Source: an uncultured bacterium (lineage in GTDB: Bacteria; Cyanobacteriota; Vampirovibrionia; Gastranaerophilales; Gastranaerophilaceae). From it: 42,731 nt of DNA. Shown piece by piece: positions 16,741-25,793 of the stretch (position 1 is the first letter of the stretch; each line of letters begins with the position of its first letter). The notes under the pieces are model-generated. The model had not been told where the DNA came from. It saw nothing but the letters and a program-made list of their open reading frames with translations, and made no database searches. The stretch spans positions 1-42,731 of the forward strand of contig CADCKD010000016.1 in NCBI GenBank assembly GCA_902801985.1, in the 5' to 3' direction. A program made the translations under genes and the position numbers.

Positions 16741-17269
16741 GGATAATAGTTTGTTAATAATTATCGATATACAAGAAAAACTTATAAAAGCAGCACAAAA
16801 TTCTAATTCTTTAATTAATTCTGCTAACAAAATTACAAAAGCAGCAAATATTCTTGGGATACCACTAATTATTACTGAGCAATACCCCAAAGGACTCGGG
16901 CAAACAGATCCCTCAATTATTGAGGCATATCCAAATGTTCATCCTATTGAAAAAACTTCTTTTTCAGCTATGCAAGAAGAAAACTTTATAAACGAAATAA
17001 AAAAGTTTAATAAAAAACAAATTCTTTTATGCGGTATCGAAACACATATCTGCGTACTGCAAACCGCAATTGAACTTATCTCAAACGGATATGACGTATA
17101 TATTTTAAAAGATGCATCATCAAGTCGAAGTGAATTTGAGCATAAATCAGGACTTGACTTGCTACAACAATATGGAGCAAAAATAATTAGCACAGAAATT
17201 GCAATATTTCAATGGTTAAGAACATCTAAGCACCCTCATTTCAAAGAAATACAAGCTCTCATCAAATAA
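16730..17269 (+). CDS. Isochorismatase-family (cysteine hydrolase) protein
   Basis: A 179-residue alpha/beta hydrolase. The family triad can be placed: Asp in LLIIIDIQEKL (N-terminus), Lys in EQYPKGLG (middle) and Cys in LCGIETHICVLQTA, with the cis-peptide-type GIE-T-H segment. This subgroup hydrolyses small amides or vinyl ethers, such as nicotinamide-like or ureido compounds; the substrate is unknown. It starts within the last 11 bases of the preceding gene with GGGAG upstream, and its stop is immediately adjacent to the stop of the convergent U32 gene, with no terminator between. Confidence 0.85.
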   Translation: MLNRDNSLLIIIDIQEKLIKAAQNSNSLINSANKITKAANILGIPLIITEQYPKGLGQTDPSIIEAYPNVHPIEKTSFSAMQEENFINEIKKFNKKQILLCGIETHICVLQTAIELISNGYDVYILKDASSSRSEFEHKSGLDLLQQYGAKIISTEIAIFQWLRTSKHPHFKEIQALIK

Positions 17270-19054
17270 TTATTGGTTTAAAACAACCATTTCACAATTT
17301 TTACAATCAAAAAGCAATGGATATTTTTTACCCTTTTCATCAGCTAAAAATAGCTTTTTGTTATAATTTGTATGTTTTGAACACAATCCTAAAGCATAAC
17401 GCAAGCAGTGCTTTGTTCTCATCAATTCTACTCCATTAGGAATAAATGAAGCGCTCTCAAGGGCATATTCTGTAATATCACAACCACACTTATTATAAAA
17501 ATTCTTAGCTGATTCGTTTAAAACATTTGCTCTATAATTATATTTTTTATATGGGAATTGCGCATAACTAATACCATTAGAGACATTTTTACGATATGAC
17601 TCTATACGTTTATCCATTAACTTTTGTAACAAAGATCTACGAAGTTCATTTATAGTCGAAACCTGTAAAAATCTTAAATTTTCATCTTCAAAAGTTAAAT
17701 TTTTCAAATAAAAATCACTATTCCCAACTTTTGAAAGTTGGTTTTTATATATTTCACGTTGTTTTTGAATATTATTTGGTAAGGTATTCGAGCTTATTAC
17801 CTCTGAAACCATATTACCATCTTCATCTTCGGCATAAATTTTATTTTCATAAACCTTAATAATTATCCCTATACGTCTTTTAATCTTTGAATTACTCAAT
17901 AATTTTTCAAAAGAAGAATCTGAATTTCTGTATAATACCGCACCTTTCGATAATTCAACATGATTATTAGGATAAACCTTATTACCAACAATTTTATTAA
18001 CTAAAAAACCTTTAACTTCGCCGTTACAAACAAAACATATACCATCTTGCGGGTTTAAACTAAATTTTGATTTAATTGTAAAATAATCATTGTAAACTCC
18101 TGAAACTGCACCAATTTCTTCACCTAAATGCTTCGGAGAAACAAAATTATAACAATTCTTCCTATTATTCAAAAAATAATCCGTATAAAATCTATTAAAA
18201 GTCTTATCTAAATCAGGCGTAAAATCAGTAAACACTACCCCTGAGGATGTTTTTGGGGCGAATTTACTAATTAAATTACTATAATATAATGTTACATTTT
18301 TAACATAATTAACATCTTTTAACCGGCCTTCAATTTTAAATGATTTTACGCCGCAATTGATAAGTTTTTCAATACTTCCCGAAGCATTAAAATCTTTTAA
18401 TGATAATAAATATTGATTACTTAATAAAACTTTATTATCCTCATCAAGCAATGAGTATTTTTTTCTGCAAGGCTGAGCACATGCACCACGATTTGCGGAA
18501 CGACCACCATTAGCATAAGACATATAACACTGCCCGCTGTACGAGACACATAAAGCTCCATGAACAAAAGTTTCTATTTCACAATTCACATTTTTGCAGA
18601 TATCAGATATTTGGTTAAGAGAAAGTTCTCTTGCTAAAATAACACGATCTGCACCAATACTATCGAAGAACTTAACCTTATCTAATGTCCTGTTATCACA
18701 TTGCGTACTCATGTGAATTTGTATCGGAGGTAACAAACCTTCAGCTGCAGCATTTAAAAGCCCGAAATCCTGTATAATTATAGCGTCTACACCAATTTCA
18801 TATAATTTATTAATAAGTTTAATCGCTTCTTTTAATTCACTATCATTAAGAATTGTATTAATAGTTACATGAACTTTTACATAAAATTTATGAGCATAAA
18901 AAACCAATTTTTCAATATCTTCAATAGAATTTCCGGCATTTTGACGAGCGCCAAAATTAGGTGCTCCGATATAAATAGCATCTGCACCACTATTTATAGC
19001 CGCTATTCCAGTTTCTAAATTTTTTGCCGGAGCTAACAATTCTACAGATTTCAT
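17270..19054 (-). CDS. U32 peptidase-family protein (RlhA/TrhP-type)
   Basis: A 594-residue protein with the U32 hallmark, E-T-F-V-H-G-A-L-C-V-S-Y-S-G-Q-C, just past residue 160, followed by the Cys-rich RGACAQPCRKKY. The N-terminus ELLAPAKN begins a TIM-barrel-like domain (AIYIGAPNFGARQNAG). Characterised relatives of this long form, RlhA and TrhP, hydroxylate cytidine in 23S rRNA or uridine in tRNA and use an iron-sulfur cluster, so RNA modification is more likely than proteolysis. Cysteines near the C-terminus (CGCD, CLRYALGLC, CKNCEM) could complete a cluster. No Shine-Dalgarno is obvious upstream of the ATG. Confidence 0.85.
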   Translation of the reverse strand: MKSVELLAPAKNLETGIAAINSGADAIYIGAPNFGARQNAGNSIEDIEKLVFYAHKFYVKVHVTINTILNDSELKEAIKLINKLYEIGVDAIIIQDFGLLNAAAEGLLPPIQIHMSTQCDNRTLDKVKFFDSIGADRVILARELSLNQISDICKNVNCEIETFVHGALCVSYSGQCYMSYANGGRSANRGACAQPCRKKYSLLDEDNKVLLSNQYLLSLKDFNASGSIEKLINCGVKSFKIEGRLKDVNYVKNVTLYYSNLISKFAPKTSSGVVFTDFTPDLDKTFNRFYTDYFLNNRKNCYNFVSPKHLGEEIGAVSGVYNDYFTIKSKFSLNPQDGICFVCNGEVKGFLVNKIVGNKVYPNNHVELSKGAVLYRNSDSSFEKLLSNSKIKRRIGIIIKVYENKIYAEDEDGNMVSEVISSNTLPNNIQKQREIYKNQLSKVGNSDFYLKNLTFEDENLRFLQVSTINELRRSLLQKLMDKRIESYRKNVSNGISYAQFPYKKYNYRANVLNESAKNFYNKCGCDITEYALESASFIPNGVELMRTKHCLRYALGLCSKHTNYNKKLFLADEKGKKYPLLFDCKNCEMVVLNQ

Positions 19055-19140
19055 AATTACATTTTACAACAAAATCATAATAAATCGTAATAAATACTTT
19101 AGGCTAAACATATTAATGTTAAAATTTGGTAGAGGGAAAT

Positions 19141-20442
19141 ATGAAAATAGCTTTAATTAACCATGGATGCGCTAAAAACCTTGTAGATTCAGAATTGATA
19201 CTAGGGGCATTAGAGCAAAAAGGATACGAAATAACATTAGATGAAACAGATGCCGAAATTGTCATTGTAAATACTTGTGCATTTATTCATGATGCAGAAA
19301 AAGAATCTATAAGAAGTATCCTTGAAATGGTTGAAGAAGGTAAAAAAGTTATTGTTGCCGGATGCCTGTCACAAAAATATAACGAAGAATTAAAGCAAGC
19401 CATTCCTGAAATTTCCGGAATGATAGGTGCAAAAAATGTTAAAGATATCATAGGAATAATTGAAAATATAGATAAAAATTACACAAGCTCTGTAGATAAA
19501 AATTCTAATTTTAAATACCCTGAAGACGTTGAAAGACAACAAATAACAGTTGGTGCAAGTTCATATATAAAAATCGGAGACGGATGTAATTATCAATGTG
19601 GTTATTGTATAATACCTAAATTGAGAGGTAAATATGTTTCAAGACCTGTTGAAAATATAGTAAAAGAAGCAAAAGATTTAATCCAAAAGGGCGTTACAGA
19701 AATTATACTTATTGCGCAGGATACATCTTCTTATGGTATAGATTTATACGGGGAACAAGCACTCCCGCGACTTTTAAAGGAATTAAACAATCTTGAAGGT
19801 CTTGAATGGATTAGAATTATGTATGCTTATCCAACTCAAATGACTGATGAATTGATAGATGCAATAGCCAATTTAGAAAAAGTAGTAAAATATGTTGATA
19901 TTCCTCTTCAACATTCTCATCCTAGAGTTTTAGAATCAATGAAACGTCCTGTAATGGATAATGCTCTACTTGTTGAAAAAATAAGGAAAAAGATACCAAA
20001 TGTAGCTATTAGGACGTCATTAATTGTAGGATATCCGGGAGAAAGTGAAGAAGAATTTGAACATTTATATAATTTTGTTAAGAATGTTAAGTTTGATCGA
20101 CTTGGAGTTTTTGAATACTCAAGAGAAAAAGGCACGTATTCAGACACTTTGAAGCCACAAATACCGTCTAAAACAAAAAAGATAAGACGAGAAAAAATAA
20201 TGAAATTGCAACAAGCAATATCACTGGAAAATAACAAAAAATATATAGATAAGGTGTTAAAATGTATCGTAGAGGGGTATACAGATAATGGAGATGTTAT
20301 ACTTAGATCAGAGCACGATGCACCGGAAGTAGACGGTCTAGTATATGCAAAAAGCAAAACTCCTGTAGTCCCAGGAGATATAGAAAAAGTTAAAATTAAT
20401 GATGTTAACGAATATGATTTATATGGAGAAATCGTAGAATAG
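19141..20442 (+). CDS. rimO: Ribosomal protein S12 methylthiotransferase RimO
   Basis: A radical-SAM enzyme that adds a methylthio group to an Asp of ribosomal protein S12. The methylthiotransferase N domain has its three cysteines, the first in NHGCAKNLVDSE (C10), then VNTCAFI and AGCLSQK. The radical-SAM cluster is CNYQCGYC (C149, C153, C156), followed by IPKLRGKY, and a TRAM domain occupies about 370-433. The GC-x-KNLVDSE signature favours RimO over MiaB. The frame is open back to a TTG at 19126, but the ATG at 19141 has AGAGGG 5 bases upstream and starts at the family's N-terminus; 433 aa is normal. The flippase gene follows after 8 bases. Confidence 0.93.
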   Translation: MKIALINHGCAKNLVDSELILGALEQKGYEITLDETDAEIVIVNTCAFIHDAEKESIRSILEMVEEGKKVIVAGCLSQKYNEELKQAIPEISGMIGAKNVKDIIGIIENIDKNYTSSVDKNSNFKYPEDVERQQITVGASSYIKIGDGCNYQCGYCIIPKLRGKYVSRPVENIVKEAKDLIQKGVTEIILIAQDTSSYGIDLYGEQALPRLLKELNNLEGLEWIRIMYAYPTQMTDELIDAIANLEKVVKYVDIPLQHSHPRVLESMKRPVMDNALLVEKIRKKIPNVAIRTSLIVGYPGESEEEFEHLYNFVKNVKFDRLGVFEYSREKGTYSDTLKPQIPSKTKKIRREKIMKLQQAISLENNKKYIDKVLKCIVEGYTDNGDVILRSEHDAPEVDGLVYAKSKTPVVPGDIEKVKINDVNEYDLYGEIVE

Positions 20443-20450
20443 AGGTAATA

Positions 20451-21917
20451 ATGGAATACGTAGAAAACAAAGAATTAGTTGCAAAGGAAGTAAAAGGTAT
20501 ATTCTCCGACATGGCAAAATATGCCCCGTCAAAGCTATGCGGCATGTTTGGGAATGTTATAACTGTACCGATATACACAAGTTTATTTACAACGGAACAA
20601 TACGGGATGTACACAGTTTCAATCGCAATGCTGTCGTTCTTGTGCATAATATTTTCAGATTGGGTCGGTCTAGCAGGGCTTAGATTTTTCAGACATCACC
20701 AATTGGAAGAAGATTTACCAAAATACTTAACAACACTAGTAACAATTTTAACCATAAACATGACACTTATGTTTGGCTTATCGCTCCTATTTAAGGATGG
20801 AATGTACACACTATTCCACGTTCCGTTTAAGTATTTTTTGGCGGTACTATTATTAATAATACCTGTCGCAATAAGAGCATTATTACAACAAATTTTAAGA
20901 GCGCAGCTGAAGTCAATTTCATATTCCTTTACAACGATATTAAACCAATTTGTAACTATAGGGTTAACCGTATTCTTTGCAAAATTTTTCCACTTAGGAG
21001 CTGCATCAATCCTTCTAGGTATGGGAGTAGCAATTTCATTAATTGACATATTATTACTCGTTCAATGCGACATTGTTAAAATATTTAAATTTGAGAAAGT
21101 AGAATGGAAATTTGTATTTCCAATAGTAAAATATGGTATTCCTGTAGCTGCAACATCATTAAGTGCATGGATAATTACACAAAGTAACAAATTCATAATG
21201 AATGGCATACATGGCTTCAAACAAACAGCATGTATTGGTGCTGGCTATAGTTCAACATTACCAATACTAATGACACTTTTTGCAATGATCACAGTTGCTG
21301 CAATTCCAAGAATTTATAATTTATATGAGGCAAAAATTGACGTAAGACCACTAATAACAAAGTTTGTAGGATACTACATGTTATTAGCTTTGCCAATAAT
21401 TGCAGTCATGTCTTTATACAGTACTACTTATGTTCACATAATGATACCGAATAAACCGGATGATTTCATAAACGGAGTAAGCAGTATTATTCCTTGGTTT
21501 TCATTTGGAGTATTTTTCTTAGCATTAACGGACTATACAACATTGCAGTACCATTTAGCAAATAAAACTCACATAGATTTTGGAATAAAATTGGCATCAG
21601 GAATTGCAGGTTTAGTATTAAATATTATTTTAATAAGCAAAATGGGGCTTTTGGGTGCAGGTATCGCAACATTTGCGGCTAATTTTTTATATTGGTTACT
21701 ATCAGTAATTGTTGTTTTACCGGATTTCAAATTAAAACTTCCTAAAAATACAACCGCCAGAATATTAATTGCATCTATTCCGACTTTAGGTTTAATGTAT
21801 ATATTAAAAACTTATAATCTTGGAGTTTCATATCCATTACAAATGTTATATTTTCTCTTAACGTTTTATGGCACTTATGCATTTCTGAGATACACAGTAA
21901 TGAAAACAGTAGATTAA
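20451..21917 (+). CDS. Polysaccharide flippase of the MOP/Wzx superfamily
   Basis: A 488-residue, very hydrophobic protein with around twelve to fourteen predicted transmembrane segments. An N-terminal KYAPSKLCGMFGNVITVPIY matches the oligosaccharide-flippase start pattern, and polar charged loops fall between helix pairs. Members flip lipid-linked O-antigen or capsule repeat units across the cytoplasmic membrane. GAGGTAATA precedes the ATG. It sits 8 bases after rimO and just upstream of the adhesin locus, so a role in decorating the cell surface is plausible. No glycosyltransferase genes are nearby to name the glycan. Confidence 0.85.
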   Translation: MEYVENKELVAKEVKGIFSDMAKYAPSKLCGMFGNVITVPIYTSLFTTEQYGMYTVSIAMLSFLCIIFSDWVGLAGLRFFRHHQLEEDLPKYLTTLVTILTINMTLMFGLSLLFKDGMYTLFHVPFKYFLAVLLLIIPVAIRALLQQILRAQLKSISYSFTTILNQFVTIGLTVFFAKFFHLGAASILLGMGVAISLIDILLLVQCDIVKIFKFEKVEWKFVFPIVKYGIPVAATSLSAWIITQSNKFIMNGIHGFKQTACIGAGYSSTLPILMTLFAMITVAAIPRIYNLYEAKIDVRPLITKFVGYYMLLALPIIAVMSLYSTTYVHIMIPNKPDDFINGVSSIIPWFSFGVFFLALTDYTTLQYHLANKTHIDFGIKLASGIAGLVLNIILISKMGLLGAGIATFAANFLYWLLSVIVVLPDFKLKLPKNTTARILIASIPTLGLMYILKTYNLGVSYPLQMLYFLLTFYGTYAFLRYTVMKTVD

Positions 21918-21956
21918 TAAAACTTAATATTTATATTTATAATAGCAAGTTTTTAT

Positions 21957-21990
21957 ATTGACCGACTTAATAAATGCTAAGTCGGTCAAT
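21957..21990. repeat. 13-bp inverted repeat between flippase gene and adhesin locus
   Basis: ATTGACCGACTTA pairs perfectly with TAAGTCGGTCAAT across an 8-base loop. Neither strand has a T-tract after it, unlike every other hairpin in the window, so it may be an imperfect terminator, an operator, or an RNA stem in the leader of the first adhesin. Confidence 0.6.
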
Positions 21991-21996
21991 TGCATG

Positions 21997-22022
21997 GGCA
22001 TGGCTTAAAAAAAAGTAACAAA
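21997..22022 (+). promoter_or_regulatory. Upstream element of adhesin 1, shared with adhesin 4
   Basis: GGCATGGCTT, an A-run, then AAAGTAACAAA. The same arrangement occurs before adhesin 4 at 34869-34896. The GTAACAAA end lies 44 bases before a TACAAT box here and 43 bases before a TACAAT box in copy 4. It looks like an activator site or UP-type element. Confidence 0.5.
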
Positions 22023-22043
22023 CTGAGTCATTTTTTCATGCTC

Positions 22044-22072
22044 TTGGTACAATATATACAAAGATATACAAT
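22044..22072 (+). promoter_or_regulatory. Probable promoter of adhesin 1
   Basis: A TTGGTA -35-like hexamer (22044-22049), a 17-base spacer and a TACAAT -10-like hexamer (22067-22072), followed by a leader of about 35-40 bases with AAAGGG before the ATG at 22112. Confidence 0.45.
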
Positions 22073-22111
22073 CCAGATTTGAAAATAAAGAAATATGAAA
22101 GGGATAATAAT

Positions 22112-25100
22112 ATGAAAACAAGGCATACAAGCACCAGAAGACGTGTAATATCTGCAATGCTGACTGCACTATTTTTAGCTCAGCAAAGCATGTTCTCATC
22201 TGTTGTTATGTCAACAGAGATAACAGGTGTTACTGGGAACGGAAATGTTTATGATATAGATCCGACAGGATGGATAACAGGAACAGGAATAGGCTATAGA
22301 AAATATTTAGATTTTAACTTGAGCGAAGGTGATATTGCAAACCTAATATTCAAGTACGGAGAACACAATATTGAAACATTTATTAACCTTGTACAAAATA
22401 AAGTTACAATCAACGGTATATTAAATGCAATGAGAGATGGCAAATTCTACAATGGTAAAGCTATCTTTGTTTCTCCAAACGGCATGATTGTTGGAGCTTC
22501 CGGCGTAATCAACGTTGGTTCTTTAGGAGTATATACTCCATCAAATGAACAATTCAACGATTATGTAAGAAACCCTAGAGCAGACTTAAGTGCACTTACC
22601 GATTCTAATTCTGGTGAATCAGTAACTATTAACGGTAAAGTATTTGCGGCTAATGATATTGACATCAAAGGTGGCATGGTCACAGTGGGCAAAAATGCCG
22701 GCATGTTTGCAGGTATTAACGAAAACAAAATGGGCATTATGACTAGCCAACAAGCTGCTGACGTTCTATTTAATCAATTAGTTAATACTGATAATTTGAA
22801 CACAGGTAACGCATTCTCCAGCAATAACGGCAATATCCGCATTACTTCAGAACAAGTGGGGAAAGATGCAGGTATTAATATAGCCGGCGTTGTTAAGAAT
22901 TTTGGAAACGGAAATACTGTATTGACAAACTCCGGTAAAAACGGAATTGATATTTCAGGCACAGTTTCAAATAAGAAAGGTACAACCGAATTATATAATA
23001 CATGGGGAGATGTAAAGATTTCCGGCGCAGTAAGAAATAACGGCGAAACAAGAATTATAAATAAGCCGAACTCTCAAACTGTTACTATAACTGTTGATGG
23101 TCAAGAATATACATATACAACAGATAAAGAAAGCGGTATTTACATTGATGGAGATGTATATACTAAAGGAAACGTAACGATTACAAACGAAGGCGAAAAG
23201 GGAATCAAAATTAACGGTTCAGTTTCAGCTCTTAAAAATGGAAGCAACAATACCGGAAACGTAACAATAAGCAATGTAAACAATGTAGATGGCGGCATTG
23301 TACTTGATTCTACAGGCAGAATAAACGCAGAAAACGATATCAAATTGACAAACGTAGGTAAAATTGGTACACGCGTTAGAGGTTTGATGAATGCCGGCAA
23401 CAACGTAGATATAAATAATAAATACAGCCACGTTATCATCGGAGATGACACAGATAATAATGAATATATTACAGCAGGAAATGATGTAAATATAAAAGTT
23501 GAAGAAGGAAGCATTCTTAACTGGGCAGGATTTGAAGGTAACACCGGCGTTTTAGGAATTAATGATGCTAAAACATTAATCAAAGCCGGCGGCAACTTGA
23601 CTATGGATGTTACAAACGGAACAATCGGTCAAGAAGTTGGGGCAGGTTGCTATGGTGACTACTGCACAGGTATTTCAGACGCAACAGGCACCAGAGATTA
23701 TGCAAAATCTATTAACGCAAATGTAGGCGGAACAGTTACTGCAACAACAACTGATACATATCCTGGTGGCGTTAGAGATTTGGTAATCAATTATGCCGCA
23801 ATTAATTCAGATATGAAAATCGATCATATTAAAGCTGATGGTAGAGTAATTTTAACAACTGATTACGACCAAAACGACGGCAAAACAAGATACGATATGA
23901 TAAATGCTTCAACAGACCCTAATAAAGCTAACGTTGAAGGATGGGGAATTTCATTAATTTCCAGCGGTAATATCGGTTCTAAAGATAATAAATTAACATT
24001 CAACCAAACTAAACCCGGAGCTTTGGCTAGTACAAATAATCCAACTCCAACCGGCGGATACGGTATGGATGTATTAGCAAATGAAGACATTTATATTAAA
24101 GGTTTAGATGATGAATACACAGTTAACAATGTATGTTCAATGATTTCAAGAGAAGGTAGCATTGATGCAGAATTCTCAGGAAACACTTACATTGATGAAA
24201 TAACAGCAGAAGGTGACATAAATGTTGTAACAAGAGGTAAAACTCTTGAAATCAATCACTTAGGAACAGCTCCTAACACTCCTGTTGACTACTTCGGGCC
24301 AAGAAATCAAGGTCAAAAAGACGGCGGTTACATGAAACCTGATCACAGAGATGAAACACTTCCAAATCATGTAACACTAAAAGCATTAGATATTAATAAA
24401 AACATCAGACCTAACGGAGTAGATTTAGACGGATACTACGGATATGCAGATTCAAGCGTAAAAGTTCATGACGTATTATTGGATAACGGAACATTAGATA
24501 TCACAGCAGATAATATATATGCAGATGGGAAAGTATGGCACTTCAACAAAGATGGCTACGATCCGAATCCTCAAGATGACCCATCTACAAATCCAATAAA
24601 TGGTAATAGTGACGAAATTGGTGTGCATCCTGTAACACCTGAAGACGTTGAAGAAATCGGCCGTGATCCACACGAAAGAAACTATTACGAGCCGATGGCT
24701 GACACAGATAGTGACACAGATACTGATACTGATACTGATACTGACACAGATACTGATACTGATACTGATACTGACACTGATACAGATACTGATACTGATA
24801 CAGACACAGACACAGATACAGACACTGACACAGATACTGATACAGACACAGATACAGACACAGATACAGACACAGACACAGACACAGACACAGATACTGA
24901 TACTGATACCGATACCGATACCGATACAGATACAGACACTGACACAGATACTGATACCGATACCGACACAGACACAGACACAGATACAGACACTGACACA
25001 GATACTGATACCGATACAGACACCGATACAGACACTGACACAGATACTGATACTGATACAGATACTGACACAGATACTGATACCGATACCGATACCGATA

Positions 25101-25585
25101 CCGATACAGATACTGATACCGACACAGACACAGACACAGATACAGACACTGATACAGACACTGACACAGATACTGATGACGACGTTACACCTCCTGATAG
25201 ACAAAGCGGAGATATTACATTCATCCAAAGAAAAATTCTTGATGATGCAATAGATTCAATCGATAAACGTCAATTTGTAAGATATAACGTTGCATATAAC
25301 CAAAACCCAATTGCATTAGAACAAAAAGGCGGAGTACAATCCTTACTTGACGTATCAAGAGGCGGTGTTTCTGTAACACATAACAGAGACCTCAAAGTTG
25401 GAGATATAATTCCTGTACATATGTCATACGGTGGGCTTGACATCAATGCAAAAGCTAAAGTTGTAACGGCGACAACTCACAGAGCCGGAGCTCAGTTCAT
25501 TGATTTAGATCAAGCAACAGCAAATCAAATATTATATTTGAACATGGCATTAGGTGAATTACGCAACTTATCACTTAAAAGATAA
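22112..25585 (+). CDS. LktA-like filamentous adhesin 1 with Asp-Thr linker and C-terminal PilZ-like domain
   Basis: 1157 residues. A basic signal peptide (1 to ~35) leads into an N-terminal haemagglutinin/TPS-like domain (~36-200) with FNLSEGDIANLIF, MRDGKFYNGKA and the FxxPxG motif FVSPNG. A short series of beta-helix-like repeats follows (~230-450, e.g. NGIDISGTV), then a conserved body with C513/C518 (CYGDYC) and C675, 79 Asp-Thr/Ser dipeptides (864-1021), and a C-terminal domain with R1053-x3-R1057 and D1080-x-S1082-xx-G1085, the PilZ signature. An upstream in-frame ATG at 22079 exists, but 22112 is chosen for AAAGGG and the signal peptide. The front end is like adhesin 4, the body and linker like adhesin 3. 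A role in attachment is inferred from family resemblance. Confidence 0.8.
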   Translation: MKTRHTSTRRRVISAMLTALFLAQQSMFSSVVMSTEITGVTGNGNVYDIDPTGWITGTGIGYRKYLDFNLSEGDIANLIFKYGEHNIETFINLVQNKVTINGILNAMRDGKFYNGKAIFVSPNGMIVGASGVINVGSLGVYTPSNEQFNDYVRNPRADLSALTDSNSGESVTINGKVFAANDIDIKGGMVTVGKNAGMFAGINENKMGIMTSQQAADVLFNQLVNTDNLNTGNAFSSNNGNIRITSEQVGKDAGINIAGVVKNFGNGNTVLTNSGKNGIDISGTVSNKKGTTELYNTWGDVKISGAVRNNGETRIINKPNSQTVTITVDGQEYTYTTDKESGIYIDGDVYTKGNVTITNEGEKGIKINGSVSALKNGSNNTGNVTISNVNNVDGGIVLDSTGRINAENDIKLTNVGKIGTRVRGLMNAGNNVDINNKYSHVIIGDDTDNNEYITAGNDVNIKVEEGSILNWAGFEGNTGVLGINDAKTLIKAGGNLTMDVTNGTIGQEVGAGCYGDYCTGISDATGTRDYAKSINANVGGTVTATTTDTYPGGVRDLVINYAAINSDMKIDHIKADGRVILTTDYDQNDGKTRYDMINASTDPNKANVEGWGISLISSGNIGSKDNKLTFNQTKPGALASTNNPTPTGGYGMDVLANEDIYIKGLDDEYTVNNVCSMISREGSIDAEFSGNTYIDEITAEGDINVVTRGKTLEINHLGTAPNTPVDYFGPRNQGQKDGGYMKPDHRDETLPNHVTLKALDINKNIRPNGVDLDGYYGYADSSVKVHDVLLDNGTLDITADNIYADGKVWHFNKDGYDPNPQDDPSTNPINGNSDEIGVHPVTPEDVEEIGRDPHERNYYEPMADTDSDTDTDTDTDTDTDTDTDTDTDTDTDTDTDTDTDTDTDTDTDTDTDTDTDTDTDTDTDTDTDTDTDTDTDTDTDTDTDTDTDTDTDTDTDTDTDTDTDTDTDTDTDTDTDTDTDTDTDTDTDTDTDTDTDTDTDTDTDTDTDTDTDTDTDTDTDTDDDVTPPDRQSGDITFIQRKILDDAIDSIDKRQFVRYNVAYNQNPIALEQKGGVQSLLDVSRGGVSVTHNRDLKVGDIIPVHMSYGGLDINAKAKVVTATTHRAGAQFIDLDQATANQILYLNMALGELRNLSLKR
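24701..25174 (+). repeat. GAYACN hexamer array encoding (Asp-Thr)79
   Basis: 474 bases, 79 consecutive units coding Asp-Thr, the second being Asp-Ser. Third positions vary freely (GAT/GAC; ACA/ACT/ACC), so the protein repeat is preserved while the DNA has diverged. A 20-base higher-order block, GACACTGACACAGATACTGA, recurs at 24821, 24935, 24989, 25031 and 25157, always in register, which indicates segmental duplication inside the array. Confidence 0.97.
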
Positions 25586-25604
25586 AACCTATTAAAAATA
25601 ACCA

Positions 25605-25640
25605 AAAAATCGGACCGGATTGAATTTCGGCCCGATTTTT
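25605..25640 (+). terminator. Terminator of adhesin 1
   Basis: AAAATCGG and CCGATTTT arms with one internal mismatch and a 10-base loop, ending in T5 plus TATA, 20 bases after the stop. Confidence 0.85.
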
Positions 25641-25709
25641 TATATTAATTTTTGTAACAATTTTTTCAAAAAGTTCAAGTTCGTTTAAAATTATGCCGTT
25701 AGTAGTTAT

Positions 25710-25747
25710 ATAGCGTTAGCTATGTCATGACACATAAAAAGTGTGAA
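25710..25747 (+). promoter_or_regulatory. Operator-like region of adhesin 2, partly shared with adhesin 3
   Basis: Two adjacent dyads: ATAGC-N4-GCTAT (25710-25723) and the palindrome TGTCATGACA (25723-25732), followed by AAAAAGTGTGAA (25736-25747). The GTCATGAC palindrome and an AAAAAG-A/T-GTGAA element recur before adhesin 3 but not before copies 1 or 4. Confidence 0.5.
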
Positions 25748-25793
25748 AGAGAAAATAATATAGCTTAAAAGAATATAACGAAAGGACAGAACC

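Noticed and set aside
24701..25174. Repeat array considered as a CRISPR
   Set aside because: Units are 6 bases with no spacers and code for protein in frame; no cas genes nearby.
24494..25253. Long open frames on the other strand and other plus frame across the Asp-Thr array (Ser-Val and Ile/Leu-rich proteins)
   Set aside because: They arise because a hexamer repeat lacks stops in most frames. They have no RBS or family likeness and the adhesin frame is clear.
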